Source: Limnochordia bacterium
Lineage (GTDB): Bacteria; Bacillota; Limnochordia; Darwinibacteriales; B1SED10-159
Length of the DNA: 29,752 nt
Assembly: GCA_007132255.1 (NCBI GenBank)
Contig: SLOZ01000015.1
Span: 1-29,752 of the forward strand
Reading direction: 5' to 3'
Position numbers and translations under genes: made by a program. Positions 8,723 to 16,368 of the stretch are shown piece after piece. Each line of letters opens with the position of its first letter. The stretch's first letter is position 1. The notes below the pieces were generated by a model that did no database searches, was not told where the DNA came from, and was given only the letters and a program-made list of their open reading frames with translations.

Positions 8723-10663
8723 TTACCGATCCAGCCAGAACTGCTCCGGGCTGTAGCGCATAGTGTATAACGTGTCCCAAAGCCAGAGACCTGTCTCGGG
8801 TACATTGCGGAGATCGTTGTTCACGATGACCGGCTGCGGAGCTTGCCCCACCGTACCGATAACCCAAAGATTTTCGGCTTGCGAAGCCAAAATCTTGTGA
8901 GCCAGCTCATCGCGCCGTGCTTGATCGGGCTCGGCTAAGACGTCCCGATACCACTGATGCAGCTCTTTAATGTGTTCCGGAGGTTCTTCACCAGAAGCAC
9001 CTTCAGAAGCAAACCAGCTCTCCCACGCCGGCCAAACTGAACGTTCCCAACCGGTGGATATAGGAACAATAAACTCCGGATCACGGGGGAAGTACATGTC
9101 TGTTGCCTTGTCTCCGTGCCACATTGTGGCATCCATCAGATTCGCCGGCGCTCTTTGCGTCTGCAGTTCCCCAGACACGCTGCGGCTGCGAACATCAATG
9201 CCCAATTCGCGCCATTGCTGCGAAACCAACTCAACGTTCGGCGTTTTTGGTGTCTCGATGTCGGCATACTCGATGGTAAACATCAGCCGTTGCCCATCGC
9301 TGCGCAGTCGATAGCCTTCACCATCGCGCTGCGTCAAACCGATTTCATCGAGAAGTTCATTGGCCCGAACAGGATCATACTCAATGTAAGCTTCTGCGTA
9401 TTCAGGACGGAATAGGTTACTTTCATTGATTACGGTATACTGACGGGGTATGGCCTGACCAAAGTAGATCGTGTTGCTGATTTCATCGCGATCGATACCC
9501 AGGGATAGCGCTCGTCGAAAACGCACGTCTTGGAAGATCTCACGCAGTACAGGATCCTGATGGGTTAGGTTCAGTTGGTAGATAACGTCGCTGCCCATCC
9601 CGGTTTCCCACAACAGCGTTGTGAAATTACCTGCCTCTTCGAAGCTACGGTAGAGCGGATAGTTCTGGACATCGGCCATATTGCCGACAAAATCCAGTTG
9701 ACCACTTAAGATCATGCCCTGAACCACTTCCAAATCCCCGGCTATTTCGGTTTCCACACGGTCAATGTATGGCAGCTGGTTGCCTTCCGTGTCCACCTTG
9801 TAATAGTAGGGATTGCGAGTCCAAATGCGACGGTCGCCAGTGGCTGATTCTAGAACATAGGCAGCCAATGTCGGAATGTCATGATTCAAAGGCCATCCCC
9901 AGACATGATCCCAGCGATGAGCACCGTAATACTGGATCCAATTGTCATGGCCAGCAGCCCGGAAACGTTCTTCCAGCTCATCCATGGGAACATAATCCGG
10001 ATGGAAATTGGACAAATAATGCTTGGCAATGAGCATCGACCAAACGCTGTCATGGACCAAGTGCTTGGCAAAGAACGGTTTCGGAGCTACGAAACGGAAC
10101 TCCACCGTGTAAGCATCCAAAGCTTCGACTTCCATCCACTCGCCGTTGGCTGTCCACTGCCGCGGCAGCCAAGACGTGTACTCTTCGTTGCGCAGTTCAC
10201 TCTCGTACCAAAACAGAATATCCTCGGTGGTGAACGGATGTCCATCGGACCAACGCAGACCTTCCCTGAGTTCCAAGGTCCAGACGGTGGCGTCTTCGTT
10301 GGAATAGATGTTCTTGGCCACTTCCGGCTGAATCTCTGTGCCGTCTTCGTTGGACACGAACAGACTTGGGAAACTGGCCACCATGGTGTCATCGCCATAT
10401 CCTGTAGGACTTAACGTTACGGTACGCAGGGTGCCTCCATAACGACCAATGCTTTCAATGGGCTCCACGACGTACACATCCGCAGGCAAACGCTCGTCGA
10501 CGGGTGGGAGTTCTCCACGTTCTACCAAACCATCGAGCATCGGTGACTGGCTGTATTGAGCCGCGCCAGCAGAACTTGCCAAAACAACCACCATCATAAC
10601 AAATAGCATAGTTCGCAACCAAATTCTCACTCGTCTCCACACTCCTTGATGAAATTTTTTCAT
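8723..10663 (-). CDS. ABC transporter family 5 solute-binding protein (large, second copy)
   Basis: Periplasmic or cell-surface binding protein of the DppA/OppA (SBP_bac_5) family, 646 residues, longer than the usual 500-550. The N-terminus has basic residues, a hydrophobic core (about residues 18-30) and an SSAGAA cleavage region, with no lipobox Cys. Family features include ALSLGIDRDEI and the IGRYGGTLRT opening. Family 5 proteins bind peptides, but many in thermophiles and Firmicutes bind oligosaccharides; between DppBC permeases and arabinan hydrolases an arabino-oligosaccharide ligand is inferred. The ATG at 10663 has no Shine-Dalgarno, but a 15-codon ORF (10660-10707) ends on it as ATGA. 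An in-frame GTG at codon 12 behind AAGGAG is an alternative start. It has its own promoter and palindrome upstream. It is only distantly similar to the binding protein at 12994-14502. Confidence 0.92.
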   Translation of the reverse strand: MKKFHQGVWRRVRIWLRTMLFVMMVVVLASSAGAAQYSQSPMLDGLVERGELPPVDERLPADVYVVEPIESIGRYGGTLRTVTLSPTGYGDDTMVASFPSLFVSNEDGTEIQPEVAKNIYSNEDATVWTLELREGLRWSDGHPFTTEDILFWYESELRNEEYTSWLPRQWTANGEWMEVEALDAYTVEFRFVAPKPFFAKHLVHDSVWSMLIAKHYLSNFHPDYVPMDELEERFRAAGHDNWIQYYGAHRWDHVWGWPLNHDIPTLAAYVLESATGDRRIWTRNPYYYKVDTEGNQLPYIDRVETEIAGDLEVVQGMILSGQLDFVGNMADVQNYPLYRSFEEAGNFTTLLWETGMGSDVIYQLNLTHQDPVLREIFQDVRFRRALSLGIDRDEISNTIYFGQAIPRQYTVINESNLFRPEYAEAYIEYDPVRANELLDEIGLTQRDGEGYRLRSDGQRLMFTIEYADIETPKTPNVELVSQQWRELGIDVRSRSVSGELQTQRAPANLMDATMWHGDKATDMYFPRDPEFIVPISTGWERSVWPAWESWFASEGASGEEPPEHIKELHQWYRDVLAEPDQARRDELAHKILASQAENLWVIGTVGQAPQPVIVNNDLRNVPETGLWLWDTLYTMRYSPEQFWLDR

Positions 10664-10825
10664 TTCACACGTGGTTTACTCAATCTCCGTCCCAACTCTT
10701 GCTGCATCACCTCTTTCAAACGATCCGCTACAACCTATCAGCTCGGTCCACTGGTGGTCCTACATCTGTAACCAAATCGACCAACGCCACTGGCTGACGA
10801 CTGTGAAGAAGAAGGACTTCTCGTT

Positions 10826-10853
10826 AGCGAAACGGTTAGCTAACCGCTTCGCT
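10826..10853. promoter_or_regulatory. 28-nt near-perfect palindrome, probable operator
   Basis: AGCGAA-A-CGGTTAG / CTAACCG-C-TTCGCT is symmetric over 28 nt with one mismatched pair; the central 14 nt are perfect. It lies about 163-190 nt before the solute-binding protein start and roughly 30 nt downstream of the start site implied by the promoter at 10889-10916. That fits a roadblock operator. The CGGTT / AACCG half-sites resemble LacI/GalR-family operators in style. The regulator is not in the window. Confidence 0.55.
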
Positions 10854-10888
10854 GAGCCACGAAAACAACAACCATTTTTTTGGCCTAT

Positions 10889-10916
10889 GTTATATTTTCG
10901 TCACGCCTTTGATAAA
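10889..10916 (-). promoter_or_regulatory. Candidate sigma-70/A promoter for the second solute-binding protein
   Basis: On the minus strand TTTATC (10911-10916, weak -35) is followed after 16 nt by TATAAC (10889-10894, 5 of 6 consensus -10). A start near 10882 would leave a leader of about 220 nt containing the 10826-10853 palindrome. The poor -35 suggests activator dependence or low basal activity. Confidence 0.4.
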
Positions 10917-10984
10917 TCCTGCCGAATCGCCGAATAAATAACGCCTCGTTACGGAACCAAGCCGAAAGCGGTTCTGGAATAAAA

Positions 10985-11035
10985 TCCCACACACCTGGTA
11001 CTAGGAAGATTTTTCCTGTTACCAGGTGTGTGGGA
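10985..11035 (-). terminator. Long hairpin terminator after the permease genes
   Basis: TCCCACACACCTGGTA (10985-11000) pairs perfectly with 11020-11035 over 16 bp; inside the loop AGGAA pairs with TTCCT. On the minus strand the stem is followed by ATTTTATTCC and starts 27 nt past the dppC stop, so it should end the SBP-dppB-dppC transcript. The high symmetry and ACACACCTGG sequence also recall mobile REP-type hairpins. Together with the promoter and palindrome nearer the next gene, it is the content of the 399-nt gene-free stretch 10664-11062. Confidence 0.75.
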
Positions 11036-11062
11036 ATCACTTCCAAGCATGCGCCACTCCAT

Positions 11063-11923
11063 CTAACCAGTGGGCTTTCCTTTGGGGTCCAAAGCGTCGC
11101 GCAGACCGTCGCCCATGAGATTGGCGCCGAGGACAACAAACATGATAAACAAGCCCGGAAAGACCTGAAGCCACCAACTGTCCGGCAAAAACCGCCGCCC
11201 CGAGCTAAGCATCTCTCCCCAATCTGATGTGGGGGGCTGTACACCCAACCCCAAAAAGCTCAACCCTGCCAATGACAGAATAGCGAACCCGATACTCAGA
11301 CTGGACTGCACAATAATGGGTGACATCGTGTTGGGTAGGATGTAGCGGCGCAGGATGCGTACTTCGCTGGCACCAATGGCCCGGGCCGCTTCCACATACT
11401 CCATCTCTCGCAGACTAAGCGTTTTCGAACGAACAATACGAGCATAGGCTGGAATGGACACCACGGACACTGCTAAGACAGCATTTCGCCAACCAGGTCC
11501 CAGCGTACCCACAATGGCCAAGGCAAGAAAAATCGATGGCAGTGACAGAAGGACATCCATACTGCGCATAATCAGGGAATCTACCTTTCCGCCAGCGTAC
11601 CCAGACCAGACCCCAAGCGTCGTTCCAATACTAGCACCGAACAACACTGGCAGCAGCCCGGACAACAGTGATACCCGGCCTCCGTAGAGCACGCGACTCA
11701 ATACACAACGACCAAACTCGTCGGTTCCAAATGGATACTCCATTGATGGACCTTCCAATCGGCGAAACCAGTTCTGAGCATTGGGTTCATGTGGTGCTAT
11801 CCAGGGCGCGGCTAGACTCAAAAACAGCACGACGGCCAGAAGTACGAATCCAGTGATAGCTACTTTGCTGTGCCAAAACCGTCGCCACGCTCTCGTCCCA
11901 GGGGACTGTCCCTTTGCGTTCAT
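11063..11923 (-). CDS. dppC: ABC transporter permease, DppC/OppC type
   Basis: Inner-membrane permease of 286 residues that pairs with the DppB-type partner to form the channel of a family 5 uptake system. The EAA motif for ATPase contact is visible (EAARAIGASEVRILRRYILP). The N-terminus has a short cytoplasmic part, then a first membrane helix (about residues 22-40) and the HEPNAQ / FGTDEFGRCVLSRVLYG segment typical of DppC. The remaining helices span the C-terminal two thirds. I start at ATG 11923 because GAGGTGA lies 5 nt upstream; the frame extends to ATG 11941, which overlaps the dppB stop by 8 nt without a ribosome site. The hairpin at 10985-11035 follows. The solute is not visible from sequence, but the location suggests arabino-oligosaccharides. 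Confidence 0.95.
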   Translation of the reverse strand: MNAKGQSPGTRAWRRFWHSKVAITGFVLLAVVLFLSLAAPWIAPHEPNAQNWFRRLEGPSMEYPFGTDEFGRCVLSRVLYGGRVSLLSGLLPVLFGASIGTTLGVWSGYAGGKVDSLIMRSMDVLLSLPSIFLALAIVGTLGPGWRNAVLAVSVVSIPAYARIVRSKTLSLREMEYVEAARAIGASEVRILRRYILPNTMSPIIVQSSLSIGFAILSLAGLSFLGLGVQPPTSDWGEMLSSGRRFLPDSWWLQVFPGLFIMFVVLGANLMGDGLRDALDPKGKPTG

Positions 11924-11933
11924 AGATTTCACC

Positions 11934-12863
11934 TCATTCATAGCGGATGCGTGGATTCAGGACAGCGTAAAGTAGATCGACCATAAGATTAATCAAGGTA
12001 AACAGTACCGCAACGAAGAGAATGCTGCCCTGGATCACGGGCAGATCTCTGGCAAGAATGGCCTGCACAGTCAAACGACCGATACCAGGCCACGCGAAGA
12101 TAGTCTCCGTAAGTACGGCACCGCCAAGCAGCGAGCCAAATTGCAGACCGATCGTTGTAACGATGGGAATGGCTGCGTTGCGCAGTCCATGCCGAATCAC
12201 CACAACTCTAGAACGCAGTCCTTTGGCCCGAGCCGTGCGGATATAGTCTTCACCCAGAACATCTAACATACTCGAACGCGTCATGCGGGCAATGAATGCA
12301 ATGGAAGACAACCCGATTGCCATGGCTGGCATTACCAGATGTCTCCAAGTGCCACTGCCCGACGCCGGCAAGACTGGCCAGTAATAGGATAATCCCATCA
12401 TCAAAAGCAAGCTCAGCCAGAACACAGGTATCGATACCCCTAGCAGCGCCAAGAATGTTATGGCATAGTCTATTTTCGTGTTTTGTTTGAGTGCCGAAAC
12501 AATGCCCACTGGCAGCCCAATGCTCACTGCCGCTGCCAGCGACGTTATGGCTAATACCAGCGTGTATGGAAATCGAACCCACAGTTCCTGGGCAACCAGG
12601 CGATTCGAGCGAAACGAACGTCCCAAATCACCTCGCACCACACCACTAAGAAATGTCCAATACTGCTGATGCAGAGGCTGATCCAAGCCAAGATTAGAGC
12701 GAACTGTTTGTAGCTGCTCCTCACTGGCTCCCTGCCCCATTTCACCCAAAAGAACCCGGACGGGATCGCCGGGTGTCAACTGCATGATACCGAATACCAA
12801 GATGGTGACGCCCAATAAGACGGGTAGCAGAGTTATGATGCGTTTCAACAAGTAAGCGGTCAA
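11934..12863 (-). CDS. dppB: ABC transporter permease, DppB/OppB type
   Basis: Inner-membrane permease of 309 residues. LLKRIITLLPVLLGVTILVF forms the first helix, followed by the conserved MQLTPGDPV and a large external loop. The EAA-like segment is RTARAKGLRSRVVVIRHGLR, and FAWPGIGRL is a DppB signature. The likely start is TTG at 12863, with AAGGTGA 5 nt upstream; the frame runs on to a GTG at 12914 that has no ribosome site and would add 17 non-conserved residues. It lies downstream of the binding protein across a hairpin-bearing spacer and overlaps or abuts dppC. No nucleotide-binding subunits are encoded nearby, so the transporter must share ATPases encoded elsewhere. Confidence 0.95.
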   Translation of the reverse strand: MTAYLLKRIITLLPVLLGVTILVFGIMQLTPGDPVRVLLGEMGQGASEEQLQTVRSNLGLDQPLHQQYWTFLSGVVRGDLGRSFRSNRLVAQELWVRFPYTLVLAITSLAAAVSIGLPVGIVSALKQNTKIDYAITFLALLGVSIPVFWLSLLLMMGLSYYWPVLPASGSGTWRHLVMPAMAIGLSSIAFIARMTRSSMLDVLGEDYIRTARAKGLRSRVVVIRHGLRNAAIPIVTTIGLQFGSLLGGAVLTETIFAWPGIGRLTVQAILARDLPVIQGSILFVAVLFTLINLMVDLLYAVLNPRIRYE

Positions 12864-12929
12864 GCGCGTCACCTTCTTCAGCGGAATTGCTAAGTTTGCC
12901 GTGGACCAGTGCACAACGGCATAGTAACG

Positions 12930-12982
12930 CAGCTGGCCCGGTTAACGAGCCAGCTGGTCATCACGTGAAAATCGGCACGTGA
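12930..12982 (-). terminator. Two intercistronic hairpins between binding protein and dppB
   Basis: CAGCTGGC (12930-12937) pairs with GCCAGCTG (12949-12956), and TCACGTG (12961-12967) pairs with CACGTGA (12976-12982). Neither has a T-tract on the minus strand. Stems here commonly protect the abundant binding-protein mRNA while reducing permease expression; that role is inference. Confidence 0.45.
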
Positions 12983-12993
12983 CGGTAATTCGG

Positions 12994-14502
12994 CTAATCC
13001 AAGGTCACATTAGCTACATCCAGGTTGATCCAGGAGAACGGAATATTCTCACCCTGAACACGAGCTTGTTTGGCATAACTAAAGAGGGGATAGTAGACCG
13101 TGGCAATGGGAGCCTCTTCATGGATGATTTCTTGGATTTCATGATAGACAGCCAATCTGCGCTCCATATCAGCGGTTGCTCGCCCTTCTTCAAGAAGTTG
13201 ATCGACCCGTTCATTCCGATAAAACGTGCTATTATTCTCAGGAATTTCCGAGGAGTGGAGCAGTGCATAGAGCGTATAGTCGGCATCTAGGGTCACTGTT
13301 CCCCAGCCGCTGAGAAACAGATCATAGTCACCGCCACTGGTTCGGCCTACGTAGGCACCATAGTCCATCATCTGAACGGTGAGTTCCACACCAATCTGAC
13401 CCAACAGAAACTGCATGGCTTGGGCCAATTGGTAAAGTTCGTCGTTTTGGTACGTCACCAACGTCAGCTGTAGTCCGTCAGCATAGCCCGCCGCTTCCAA
13501 CAGGTCCTCGGCCAAGTCCAAATCGAAGCTATACGGTTCTAGGTCGGCGTGAGCACCCCACACGGTTCTGGGGATCAATGCGGCCGCTTCTTCAGCCATA
13601 CCGCTGCGCAGTTGATGGACAATGGAATCCCGATCCAACGCATGCAGGATCGCTTGACGAACCCTTTGGTCACCGGTGGCTTCGCCTTCAGTGTTGAAAC
13701 CAATGAACGTGGATCCCCAGCCCAGCTCTTTAAACACTGAGATGTTAGGGTTTCGTTCTATGGTCGCCAACTGATCCGGTGGTACATGGAACATGATGTC
13801 AATGGAACCAGACTGAAGTTCCACCAGCTGGGTGCTGACTTCCGGAATAACTCGAATAAGCAAGTTCTCAACGGCAGGTGCTCCACCCCAATAGGCTGCA
13901 TTAGCCGCCAAATGCACGTCATCCCCGGAGCTCCAACGTTCGAAAACAAATGGACCCGTTCCTATAGGGTTCTGACCAATATCTTCCCCAAACGTCTCCA
14001 CAGCATTTCTGTTGACGATAGCCGTTACAGGATGGGTCAGATGGGCAAGCAAGGGAGCAAAGGGGCGTTCCGTATGAATGTCCACAACGAACTCACTAAC
14101 CACTTCCACACTGGAGACAGCACTCAGCACAAAAGCGCCAGCTGCGGCCGTTTCCGGAGCGATTAGTCGTTCAATACTGAATTTCACACTTTCAGCATTG
14201 AAGGTATCGCCGTTGTGAAAGGTAACGTCCTCACGCAGGGTGAAGCGCCAAGTGGTCTCAGCTACCATGTCCCAAGATGCAGCTAATCTCGGCAGGAAGC
14301 CTTCGGCATCTTTGGTGACCAGGGTGTCAAACACCTGGTTGGTTACCAAGAATGAATAACCGTTGAACGTTTGCTGAGGATCCAATGTTGTTGGTTCACC
14401 GGACGAAGCGACGGTCAATGTATTGGCCGCTGCCGGGCCAGCAGCACCAAGGCCAGCAAGAACGAGTACAGCAGTAACAAGCAAAGTTACGAACCGTTTC
14501 AC
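12994..14502 (-). CDS. ABC transporter family 5 solute-binding protein, first gene of operon
   Basis: Secreted ligand-binding protein of the DppA/OppA family, 502 residues. The signal peptide has MKRF, a hydrophobic core to about residue 20 and cleavage near AAA-NT at 26; there is no lipobox Cys. The mature start LTVASSGEPTTLDP is typical of the family, as are LAASWDM, TFHNGDTFNAESVKFS and NPIGTGPFVFERW. It starts at GTG 14502 with AAGGAGG 7 nt upstream. It delivers ligand to the DppBC permease encoded directly downstream. Ligand type cannot be read from the sequence; the five downstream glycosidases argue for oligosaccharides. A strong promoter lies about 50-75 nt upstream, and the gene is the first of the transcript, as expected for the most abundant component. 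Confidence 0.94.
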   Translation of the reverse strand: MKRFVTLLVTAVLVLAGLGAAGPAAANTLTVASSGEPTTLDPQQTFNGYSFLVTNQVFDTLVTKDAEGFLPRLAASWDMVAETTWRFTLREDVTFHNGDTFNAESVKFSIERLIAPETAAAGAFVLSAVSSVEVVSEFVVDIHTERPFAPLLAHLTHPVTAIVNRNAVETFGEDIGQNPIGTGPFVFERWSSGDDVHLAANAAYWGGAPAVENLLIRVIPEVSTQLVELQSGSIDIMFHVPPDQLATIERNPNISVFKELGWGSTFIGFNTEGEATGDQRVRQAILHALDRDSIVHQLRSGMAEEAAALIPRTVWGAHADLEPYSFDLDLAEDLLEAAGYADGLQLTLVTYQNDELYQLAQAMQFLLGQIGVELTVQMMDYGAYVGRTSGGDYDLFLSGWGTVTLDADYTLYALLHSSEIPENNSTFYRNERVDQLLEEGRATADMERRLAVYHEIQEIIHEEAPIATVYYPLFSYAKQARVQGENIPFSWINLDVANVTLD

Positions 14503-14548
14503 AAAACTACCTCCTTAAATACCGATCGTTTTAGTCGGATTTTATTTC

Positions 14549-14577
14549 ATACTATCACTCTCAGTTATTACTGTCAA
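14549..14577 (-). promoter_or_regulatory. Strong sigma-70/A promoter for the transporter operon
   Basis: On the minus strand a perfect TTGACA -35 (14572-14577) is followed after exactly 17 nt by TAGTAT (14549-14554), with TG one base upstream of the -10 (extended -10). The implied start near 14542 gives a leader of about 40 nt to the GTG at 14502. This is the best promoter in the window. Confidence 0.8.
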
Positions 14578-14727
14578 TGTAATTCTAAGCGGTCGCACTT
14601 CTATCAATAGGCTTACCCTCCTGGCTGTGCGAGGTTTCGTTTGGAGTCGTCGAGAGACATGACCCCCCTTGGTCTTAGGCACACAAGCAAAGCGGCGTTG
14701 CGTCGCCGAAACTAGAATTTCCAATGC

Positions 14728-14755
14728 AAAAAAATAGACGCCCACAGGCGTCTAT
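14728..14755 (-). terminator. Intrinsic terminator of the argC-kinase-SDR operon
   Basis: ATAGACGCC (14734-14742), loop CACA, GGCGTCTAT (14747-14755): a perfect 9-bp stem. On the minus strand it is followed by seven T (14728-14734). The SDR stop codon TAG (14752-14754) lies within the stem, so termination is immediate. Confidence 0.93.
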
Positions 14756-15495
14756 CCCATATACTGTCCACCATTCACAAACAAATTCTGTCCCGTTACA
14801 TAAGTGGCCTCATTCACCAAGAAGCTGGTCATTCGGAAGATGTCACGGACTGTCCCTAACCGCCCCTGCGGAATACGCGCTTCCATCTGCTCGCGTTTCA
14901 CCGGGTCGTGAAGCTGAAATCGTTCCATAACCTCTTCGGTTTCCATAAAGCCGGGTATCACACAGTTCACGGCAATTGTGGGAGCCAATTCTTGCGCAAG
15001 ACACTTGGTAAGGCTGATAACTCCGGCCTTAGCGCTGCAGTAATTAGCACCGTTTTTCCGCCCGTGGAGAGCTGTAGCCGCTCCCATATTAATGATCTGC
15101 CCACGAGTTCCTTGAAAGCGTTTGGCGTATTCCTGCGAGCAGATGAATGTACCGGTCAGCACAACATCCTGCACCTGCTGCCACTGGTCATCAGTCATGG
15201 TCAGAAACGGTCCATCCAAGTTGATCCCGGCGTTGTTGATGAGAACATCCACCATTCCCCAGCGGTCAGCAACAGCTGCGAACATTTGGCGAACCGAGTC
15301 CCGCTGCGCCACATTGGCCTGGCAGCACATTATGTCGCCTGGCTCGTCCTTAAGCGCTGAAGCCACCGCTTCGGCCTCATCGCCGCTGCGTGAATAATTG
15401 AGCACCACCCGATGGCCCTGTGCAGCGAAGCCTCTGACTAGTTCTTCTCCAATGCCGCGGCTCCCACCGGTAACAAGGATCGTCTTAGCATCCAT
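14752..15495 (-). CDS. SDR-family oxidoreductase, FabG-like, with altered catalytic tetrad
   Basis: Classical short-chain dehydrogenase/reductase of 247 residues with a Rossmann GGSRGIG loop (residues 10-16), NNAG at 87-90 and the YxxxK pair (Y152, K156). FabG uses an Asn-Ser-Tyr-Lys tetrad. Here the Asn of the usual VNLTGTF is V112 and the Ser of the usual IGS is A139 (INMGAAT). Losing both is unusual and means either altered chemistry or a non-catalytic role. The C-terminus NLFVNGGQYMG matches the substrate-lid and cofactor end of FabG proteins. The start ATG 15495 has GGAGG 8 nt upstream; the kinase stop is 12 nt upstream. It is the last gene before the terminator. A fatty acid role is unlikely, as no fab genes are nearby; an alcohol or ketone substrate from the kinase/ArgC pathway is inferred. 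Confidence 0.9.
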   Translation of the reverse strand: MDAKTILVTGGSRGIGEELVRGFAAQGHRVVLNYSRSGDEAEAVASALKDEPGDIMCCQANVAQRDSVRQMFAAVADRWGMVDVLINNAGINLDGPFLTMTDDQWQQVQDVVLTGTFICSQEYAKRFQGTRGQIINMGAATALHGRKNGANYCSAKAGVISLTKCLAQELAPTIAVNCVIPGFMETEEVMERFQLHDPVKREQMEARIPQGRLGTVRDIFRMTSFLVNEATYVTGQNLFVNGGQYMG

Positions 15496-15507
15496 ATACT
15501 CACCCTC

Positions 15508-16338
15508 CTAACGTACTCGAATTATGGTTCGCTGTGCCCGTCCATCCAAAAGATGGGAAAGCCGATAGCGCGAATCACCGATAATCACCGTTGTCCCCTG
15601 CAGAATGGGTTCATGCAAGAATTGCAGCTTGGCCTTCATGCCATTGGCACCCAAGCGACTGCTGCCATTGCAGTATTGCTCTAAGAACTGCAATTGATCG
15701 ACAACCTCTTCGGGGTTCTTCCCGCTCACTTCCGGAATCAACGATGTCCTATCGTCAGGATCCCGCAAGATGCCTGGCGCCGACGTTAGTAAGAGAAGAA
15801 CCCGGGCCCTTACCAGAAGTGCGATTTGAGCAGCTGTTTCATCATTGTCGACACACTCCACTACTTTGCCGCTGTTCTGCCGCAGATTCATGAGTTCCAT
15901 CTTGCGAACCTCTTCAATGCTTACAGTGTCATTATAATTGACAATTGGAATCGCCCTCTGCTGCCGCGCTCGCATCAGGATTCCTCTGATATGAGCGCGG
16001 CGTTCCGGATCGTTGAAATGTGTGTGTTCCACAAGCACCTGTCGTACAGAGTACCGTGGATCCGTAAACCGGCGATAATTTTCCATCAAGATACTCTGTC
16101 CCTGAGCTGCGTAATCGGCTTTGGCTTCCTCGGACTCTGAATGTTCGAGTTCGCGGCCATCATTGTGCTTTCGATAGTCCAAACGCCCAATTTCCACAGC
16201 CCCGGAACTGACCCAAACAAACTCCGGTGTCAACTCAGCTCCCAAGCGACTGAAGACATTGTAGTCAATATCGTTGTCGTCCCGGCGTACCAAGGCCATC
16301 GAGCCAATCTTGCCAACAATTTCGTGATCAAACTGCAA
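15508..16338 (-). CDS. Amino acid kinase family protein, ProB-like without PUA domain
   Basis: Predicted carboxylate kinase of 276 residues in the amino acid kinase fold. It resembles glutamate 5-kinase segments: KIGS near the N-terminus, WVSSGAVEIG, IVNYNDTVS, DNDETAAQIALL with LLLLTSAPGIL, and GANGMKAKLQ. ProB proteins usually carry a C-terminal PUA domain (~370 residues); it is absent here. A related short family occurs in Clostridia under names such as uridylate kinase or amino acid kinase, to my knowledge with unproven function. I start at TTG 16338 because AGGTGA lies 5 nt upstream; the frame reaches GTG at 16347. It sits between an ArgC-type reductase (30 nt) and an SDR (12 nt), so the product is probably an acyl phosphate handed to ArgC. 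It is not a typical ArgB. The exact substrate is unknown. Confidence 0.85.
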   Translation of the reverse strand: MQFDHEIVGKIGSMALVRRDDNDIDYNVFSRLGAELTPEFVWVSSGAVEIGRLDYRKHNDGRELEHSESEEAKADYAAQGQSILMENYRRFTDPRYSVRQVLVEHTHFNDPERRAHIRGILMRARQQRAIPIVNYNDTVSIEEVRKMELMNLRQNSGKVVECVDNDETAAQIALLVRARVLLLLTSAPGILRDPDDRTSLIPEVSGKNPEEVVDQLQFLEQYCNGSSRLGANGMKAKLQFLHEPILQGTTVIIGDSRYRLSHLLDGRAQRTIIRVR

Positions 16339-16368
16339 TTTACTCACCTCACAACCACCCTACAACCA

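Noticed and set aside
10885..11244. Minus-strand frame of 119 codons across the dppC end
   Set aside because: It is an out-of-frame overlap of dppC that also covers the terminator hairpin; low-complexity composition.
14503..14727. Possible riboswitch between the operons
   Set aside because: Only the promoter at 14549-14577 and the opposing terminator are supported; no conserved riboswitch fold was recognised.
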